Made by a program: the position numbers and the translations under genes
The notes under the pieces: generated by a model
Told to the model about the DNA's origin: nothing
The model's input: only the letters and a program-made list of their open reading frames with translations
Databases searched by the model: none
Shown: positions 35,870 to 36,565 of the stretch, piece after piece
How the letters are laid out: each line of letters starts with the position of its first letter
How positions within the stretch are numbered: the stretch's first letter is position 1
Assembly (NCBI GenBank): GCA_022565155.1
Contig: JADFKB010000015.1
Span: 1-36,565, forward strand
DNA from: Chloroflexota bacterium
Lineage (GTDB): Bacteria > Chloroflexota > Dehalococcoidia > DSTF01 > RBG-16-68-14
DNA length: 36,565 nt
Direction: 5' to 3'

Positions 35870-36565
35870 ATGTCCTTTCCCCTCTACGTCCTCACCAGCT
35901 CGGCCATCGCCGCCGTCACGATGCTGGCCGTGCTCTCGCTCTCCGGCCGCCGCTGGCTCGCCGTCCTCGCCGCCTTCGCCGGCGCCACCGCCCTGATCCT
36001 TATCCACGGCCCGCTCTACTTCGACTTCTACGCCGACGACGCCTACATCACCCTCCGCTACTCCCAGCACCTCGCCGACGGCCTCGGCCCCAACTGGAAC
36101 AGCGAAGGCCGCGTCGAAGGCTACACCACCTTCCTCTGGATGGGCACGCTTGCCGGCCTCGCCAAGCTCGGCGTCGATCTCGTCGACGCCTCGCGCGTCC
36201 TCGGCTTCCTTTCGCTGCTCGCCACCTTCGCCGCCGTCTACCGCATCTGGCGGCTCTGGAGCGGCGAACAGCCGGAGAGCGGCCTGCGCAGCCCCGCCCT
36301 CCTCGCCGCCGCGCTGCTCGGCCTCGCCCTCACGGACGGCGTCGCCTTTTGGGGCTTCTCCGGCATGGAGACGCCGCTCTTCATGGCCCTCCTCACCTGG
36401 AGCGCCTACCTGTATATGGCCGAACGGCGCGGCGGGCTGCGCGAGCGGCGCGGCGGCCGCATCCCCTGGTCCGCGCTCGCCCTCGCCGCCACCGCCATGA
36501 CGCGGCCGGAGGGCCTGATCGCGGCCGGCGTCACCGGCCTCTTCGTCCTGTTCGATGCTTCCACC
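35870..36565 (+). CDS. Membrane glycosyltransferase (GT39/ArnT-like or arabinofuranosyltransferase-like), 3' truncated by window edge
   Basis: MSFPLYVLTSSAIAAVTMLAVLSLSGRRWLAVLAAFAGATALILIHGPLYFDFYADDAYITLRYSQHLADGLGPNWNSEGRVEGYTTFLWMGTLAGL...; DDAYIT.RY...L..G.G..(W)N..RVEGYT.FLW is a recognised pattern. Open to the last base; absent from the ORF track. Confidence 0.8.
   Translation, partial: MSFPLYVLTSSAIAAVTMLAVLSLSGRRWLAVLAAFAGATALILIHGPLYFDFYADDAYITLRYSQHLADGLGPNWNSEGRVEGYTTFLWMGTLAGLAKLGVDLVDASRVLGFLSLLATFAAVYRIWRLWSGEQPESGLRSPALLAAALLGLALTDGVAFWGFSGMETPLFMALLTWSAYLYMAERRGGLRERRGGRIPWSALALAATAMTRPEGLIAAGVTGLFVLFDAST

Overview
High-GC chromosomal window, probably from a Chloroflexi/Dehalococcoidia-like bacterium (lineage is inference only). 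Most of it is housekeeping metabolism. It starts with the 3' part of a ketol-acid-reductoisomerase-like gene, followed by two VOC proteins coupled to a ribbon-helix-helix (RHH) regulator. Next comes a lipoylation/pyruvate dehydrogenase cluster (lipB-lipA-lpdA-pdhA-pdhB-pdhC), a cNMP-binding protein, an ABC1/UbiB kinase, a GltD-type oxidoreductase and an MBL hydrolase. A dockerin-bearing surface protein, thiolase, orphan solute-binding protein and D-aminoacylase-like amidohydrolase follow. The remainder holds HAD, methyltransferase, argH, rpe, rpmB, FakA/DegV and recG genes, then an envelope-type cassette (GT39-like membrane protein and methyltransferase). No rRNA, tRNA, CRISPR array or transposase was recognised. 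The signals most worth a second look are: (1) a decayed ~135-bp copy of the recG 3' end exactly 3.9 kb downstream, bracketing the envelope cassette; (2) three CTAG sites at exact 8-bp spacing immediately upstream of the RHH gene; (3) a possible Flp-pilin-like short ORF or relic missing from the ORF track; (4) a 3x21-bp in-frame repeat inside lpdA; (5) palindromic repeat clusters in intergenic regions. I found no clear evidence of a completely new defence or biosynthetic system.
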